Source: Prevotella sp. UBA1395
GTDB lineage: Bacteria; Bacteroidota; Bacteroidia; Bacteroidales; Bacteroidaceae
NCBI GenBank assembly: GCA_002305235.1
Contig: DBQL01000234.1
Coordinates: 10,237 to 17,621 of the forward strand
Direction of reading: 5' to 3'
DNA length: 7,385 bases
Shown here: one piece after another, positions 6,131 to 7,385 of the stretch
Layout of the letters: every line of letters starts with the position of its first letter
How positions within the stretch are numbered: position 1 is the first letter of the stretch
The notes under the pieces: generated by a model
What the model was told of the DNA's origin: nothing
Database searches by the model: none
The model's input: only the letters and a program-made list of their open reading frames with translations
Translations under genes and position numbers: made by a program

Positions 6131-6784
6131 ATGCCTCAAACGGTTTACATCTTCGACTTCGACGGCACGCTGACCACGCGCGACACACTGCTCGAATTCA
6201 TCCGATACGCCAAGGGAACGGGCGCTTTCGTCATCGGATTCCTGCTCCATGCACCCCTCTTGGTGGCCATGAAGCTGCGCCTTTATCCCAACTACAAGGC
6301 CAAGCAACGCATTTTCTCTTATTACTTCAAGGGCTGCCGGCTGACCGATTTCGACGACATCTGCCGGCGGTTTGCCCGCGACCACAGCTCGAAACTGTTG
6401 CGCCCGCAAGGTCTTGCCACACTGCGGCAGGCCTTGGAAGCCCGCCATCGGGTGCTCATCGTGAGCGCGAGCATCGACAATTGGGTGCGCCCGTTCTTCT
6501 CACAGATACCCGCTGCCACCGCCGCACGGCCAGACTCTACCCCTGCCGAGGCCGAACAAGGGGCGCTCACCGTTCTCGGCACACGGATAGAAATTCGCGA
6601 CGGCCGACTCACCGGACGCTTTCTCACCCCCAATTGCTATGGCGCGGAGAAGGTGCGACGCGTCCTTGAGACGCTCACCGAGCCTCGGTCGCACTATCAT
6701 ATCATCGCTTTCGGCGACAGCCGGGGCGACAAGGAACTTCTCAACTATGCCGATGAACCACATTATAAACCCTTCAGACGCTGA
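6131..6784 (+). CDS. HAD-IB (SerB-like) phosphatase, possible polyprenyl-phosphoryl-phosphoribose phosphatase
   Basis: This is a 217-residue haloacid-dehalogenase phosphatase with all four motifs intact. Motif I is FDFDGTLT (8-15), with Asp9 as nucleophile and Asp11 as acid/base. Motif II is VLIVSAS (108-114) with Ser112. Motif III is Lys174 in YGAEKVRR, and motif IV is FGDSRGD (194-200) with Asp196 and Asp200 for magnesium. A helical cap lies between motifs I and II, as in phosphoserine phosphatase, and contains a hydrophobic stretch (31-48) that could contact the membrane. Residues 127-145 between motifs II and III are an Ala/Pro/Glu-rich insert. It starts 18 nt after the UbiA gene and overlaps the GtrA gene. 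This context suggests removal of the 5-phosphate from the lipid-linked phosphoribose made by its neighbour. In mycobacteria that step is assigned to a different family (PAP2-like Rv3807c), so the role here would be a non-orthologous replacement. General SerB activity cannot be excluded. Confidence 0.8.
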   Translation: MPQTVYIFDFDGTLTTRDTLLEFIRYAKGTGAFVIGFLLHAPLLVAMKLRLYPNYKAKQRIFSYYFKGCRLTDFDDICRRFARDHSSKLLRPQGLATLRQALEARHRVLIVSASIDNWVRPFFSQIPAATAARPDSTPAEAEQGALTVLGTRIEIRDGRLTGRFLTPNCYGAEKVRRVLETLTEPRSHYHIIAFGDSRGDKELLNYADEPHYKPFRR

Positions 6785-7151
6785 CCGCCGACAGAAAACC
6801 GGCGAGGCGATACGCTTTGTCATCGTCGGAGCAACGGCCACTGCCATCCAGTATGGCGTCTATCTGCTCTGCCTCAAAAGCATGGGGGCCGCAGCAGCCA
6901 ATACCATAGGCTATGCGGTGAGCTTCGTGTTCAACTTCTTTGCCACCACATACTTCACCTTTCGCGTCAAGGCAAGCACCCGCCGCGGGGCCGGATTCGC
7001 GTTGAGCCACATCGTGAACTACCTGCTGCAAACGGCTACCCTCACCCTGTTTATTGCCGTGGGCGTCTCCAAACCGTGGGCTCCCGTGCCGATGTTCGCC
7101 ATCTGTGTGCCCGTGAATTTCGTCTTGGTGAGGTTCTTCATGAAGCGATAG
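6753..7151 (+). CDS. GtrA-family small membrane protein (lipid-linked sugar handling)
   Basis: GtrA-like (PF04138) proteins are four-helix membrane proteins linked to moving or presenting polyprenyl-phosphate sugars. Examples are GtrA with bactoprenol-glucose and mycobacterial Rv3789 with decaprenyl-phospho-arabinose. From ATG 6753 the protein has 132 residues, normal for the family. Diagnostic segments are IRFVIVGATATAIQYGVYLL (20-39), GYAVSFVFNFFATTYFTF (53-70) and VPVNFVLVRFF (119-129), with helices near 20-40, 46-66, 80-103 and 110-128. The start must lie inside the upstream phosphatase gene, because no ATG follows before the first helix. ATG 6747 and 6753 both fit, giving overlaps of 38 or 32 nt and suggesting coupled translation. 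It is the last gene of the operon. Within the UbiA-HAD-GtrA set it would be the candidate flippase or adaptor for the pentose lipid, which is inference. Confidence 0.85.
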   Translation: MNHIINPSDADRRQKTGEAIRFVIVGATATAIQYGVYLLCLKSMGAAAANTIGYAVSFVFNFFATTYFTFRVKASTRRGAGFALSHIVNYLLQTATLTLFIAVGVSKPWAPVPMFAICVPVNFVLVRFFMKR

Positions 7152-7385
7152 GACATGCCGCTGCCACATCTCGAACCGGCGAAACCACCGTCTGCATACG
7201 TCCACAAACGCACACCCCACGCTCATTCGAGACCCCAAGCGTATGCTCAAAAATACTGTTTCAAACTAAAAATGTATTTCCAAAGATACCATTATGGCAT
7301 CAAGACGTATGCTTCAAAATACGATTCCCATATACACCCAGTCAGTATCACATGCACAATCCATTCCGAATCTTCCATATCAGGC
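7152..7385. other. Intergenic region after the operon, no gene seen
   Basis: No open frame with protein-like content is visible on either strand in these 234 bases. The first 85 or so bases have the composition of the operon. From about 7245 the sequence turns AT-rich and holds the three GTAT-N8-ATAC dyads. A clear intrinsic terminator for the operon is missing: the only nearby pairing is short (GCCG with CGGC, about 7157-7180) and lacks a T-run. The last 60 bases show nothing recognisable and may lead to a gene outside the window. Confidence 0.5.
7240..7322. repeat. Three GTAT-N8-ATAC dyads at 33-bp intervals
   Basis: A 16-bp dyad GTAT-N8-ATAC occurs at 7241-7256, 7274-7289 and 7307-7322, each exactly 33 bp after the last. 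The 8-base centres are GCTCAAAA, TTCCAAAG and GCTTCAAA. Copies 1 and 3 are nearly the same over 17 bases (CGTATGCTCAAAAATAC and CGTATGCTTCAAAATAC); copy 2 keeps the half-sites and a related centre. The spacers between copies are not similar. The pattern suits three same-face binding sites for a dimeric protein, or a decayed 33-bp tandem repeat. No further copy in phase is visible on either side. Confidence 0.6.

Noticed and set aside
5303..6448. 381-codon minus-strand open frame
   Set aside because: It is antisense to the UbiA and HAD genes, spans their junction, and has no domain-like sequence.
7152..7185. Intrinsic terminator for the operon
   Set aside because: The only pairing (GCCG with CGGC) is short, has a long loop and no following T-run.

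Overview
The window looks like chromosomal DNA from a member of the Bacteroidota, most likely a relatively GC-rich Prevotellaceae-type organism. This is an inference from protein style, the near absence of Shine-Dalgarno sites, a TAnnTTTG-type -7 promoter element, and the gene content (an EptA-like phosphotransferase, acyltransferase-3 proteins, and UbiA, HAD and GtrA genes). No rRNA, tRNA, transposase, phage gene or CRISPR array is visible. Every large gene is on the + strand.

Layout. (1) Positions 1-272 hold the 3' end of nadD (NAD biosynthesis). It is followed at once by a compact set of nested and overlapping inverted repeats (276-360) that looks like a transcription terminator with a possible alternative fold. 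(2) Positions 362-910 are a long AT-richer intergenic region. It has three copies of a 22-bp tandem repeat (409-474), a 9-bp inverted repeat (534-559) and a probable Bacteroidota -7 element (880-887) just before the next gene. (3) Positions 911-7151 hold six tightly packed genes that read as one operon: an EptA-like phosphoethanolamine transferase, two different acyltransferase-3 membrane proteins, a UbiA-family prenyl-phosphate phosphoribosyltransferase-like enzyme, a HAD-IB phosphatase and a GtrA-family membrane protein. Junctions are a 65-nt gap, a 4-nt ATGA overlap, a 4-nt GTGA overlap or 23-nt gap, an 18-nt gap and a roughly 32-nt overlap. (4) Positions 7152-7385 are non-coding and carry three GTAT-N8-ATAC dyads at an exact 33-bp period.

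How the genes may work together. All six operon products except the HAD phosphatase are integral membrane proteins, and each family modifies or supplies envelope lipids and glycans. The UbiA-HAD-GtrA trio matches the logic of the mycobacterial decaprenyl-phosphoryl-pentose route: Rv3806c attaches phosphoribose to a polyprenyl phosphate, a phosphatase removes the 5-phosphate, and the GtrA-like Rv3789 acts on the lipid-linked sugar at the membrane. The epimerase pair (DprE1/DprE2) and a pentosyltransferase are not in the window. The phosphoethanolamine transferase and the two acyltransferases would add further decorations to lipid A or surface glycan. The combined picture, an operon for making and decorating a pentose-bearing envelope glycan, is inference from families and gene order. 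Three of the genes also carry Ala/Gly/Pro/Ser-rich inserts in loops, an unusual shared trait.
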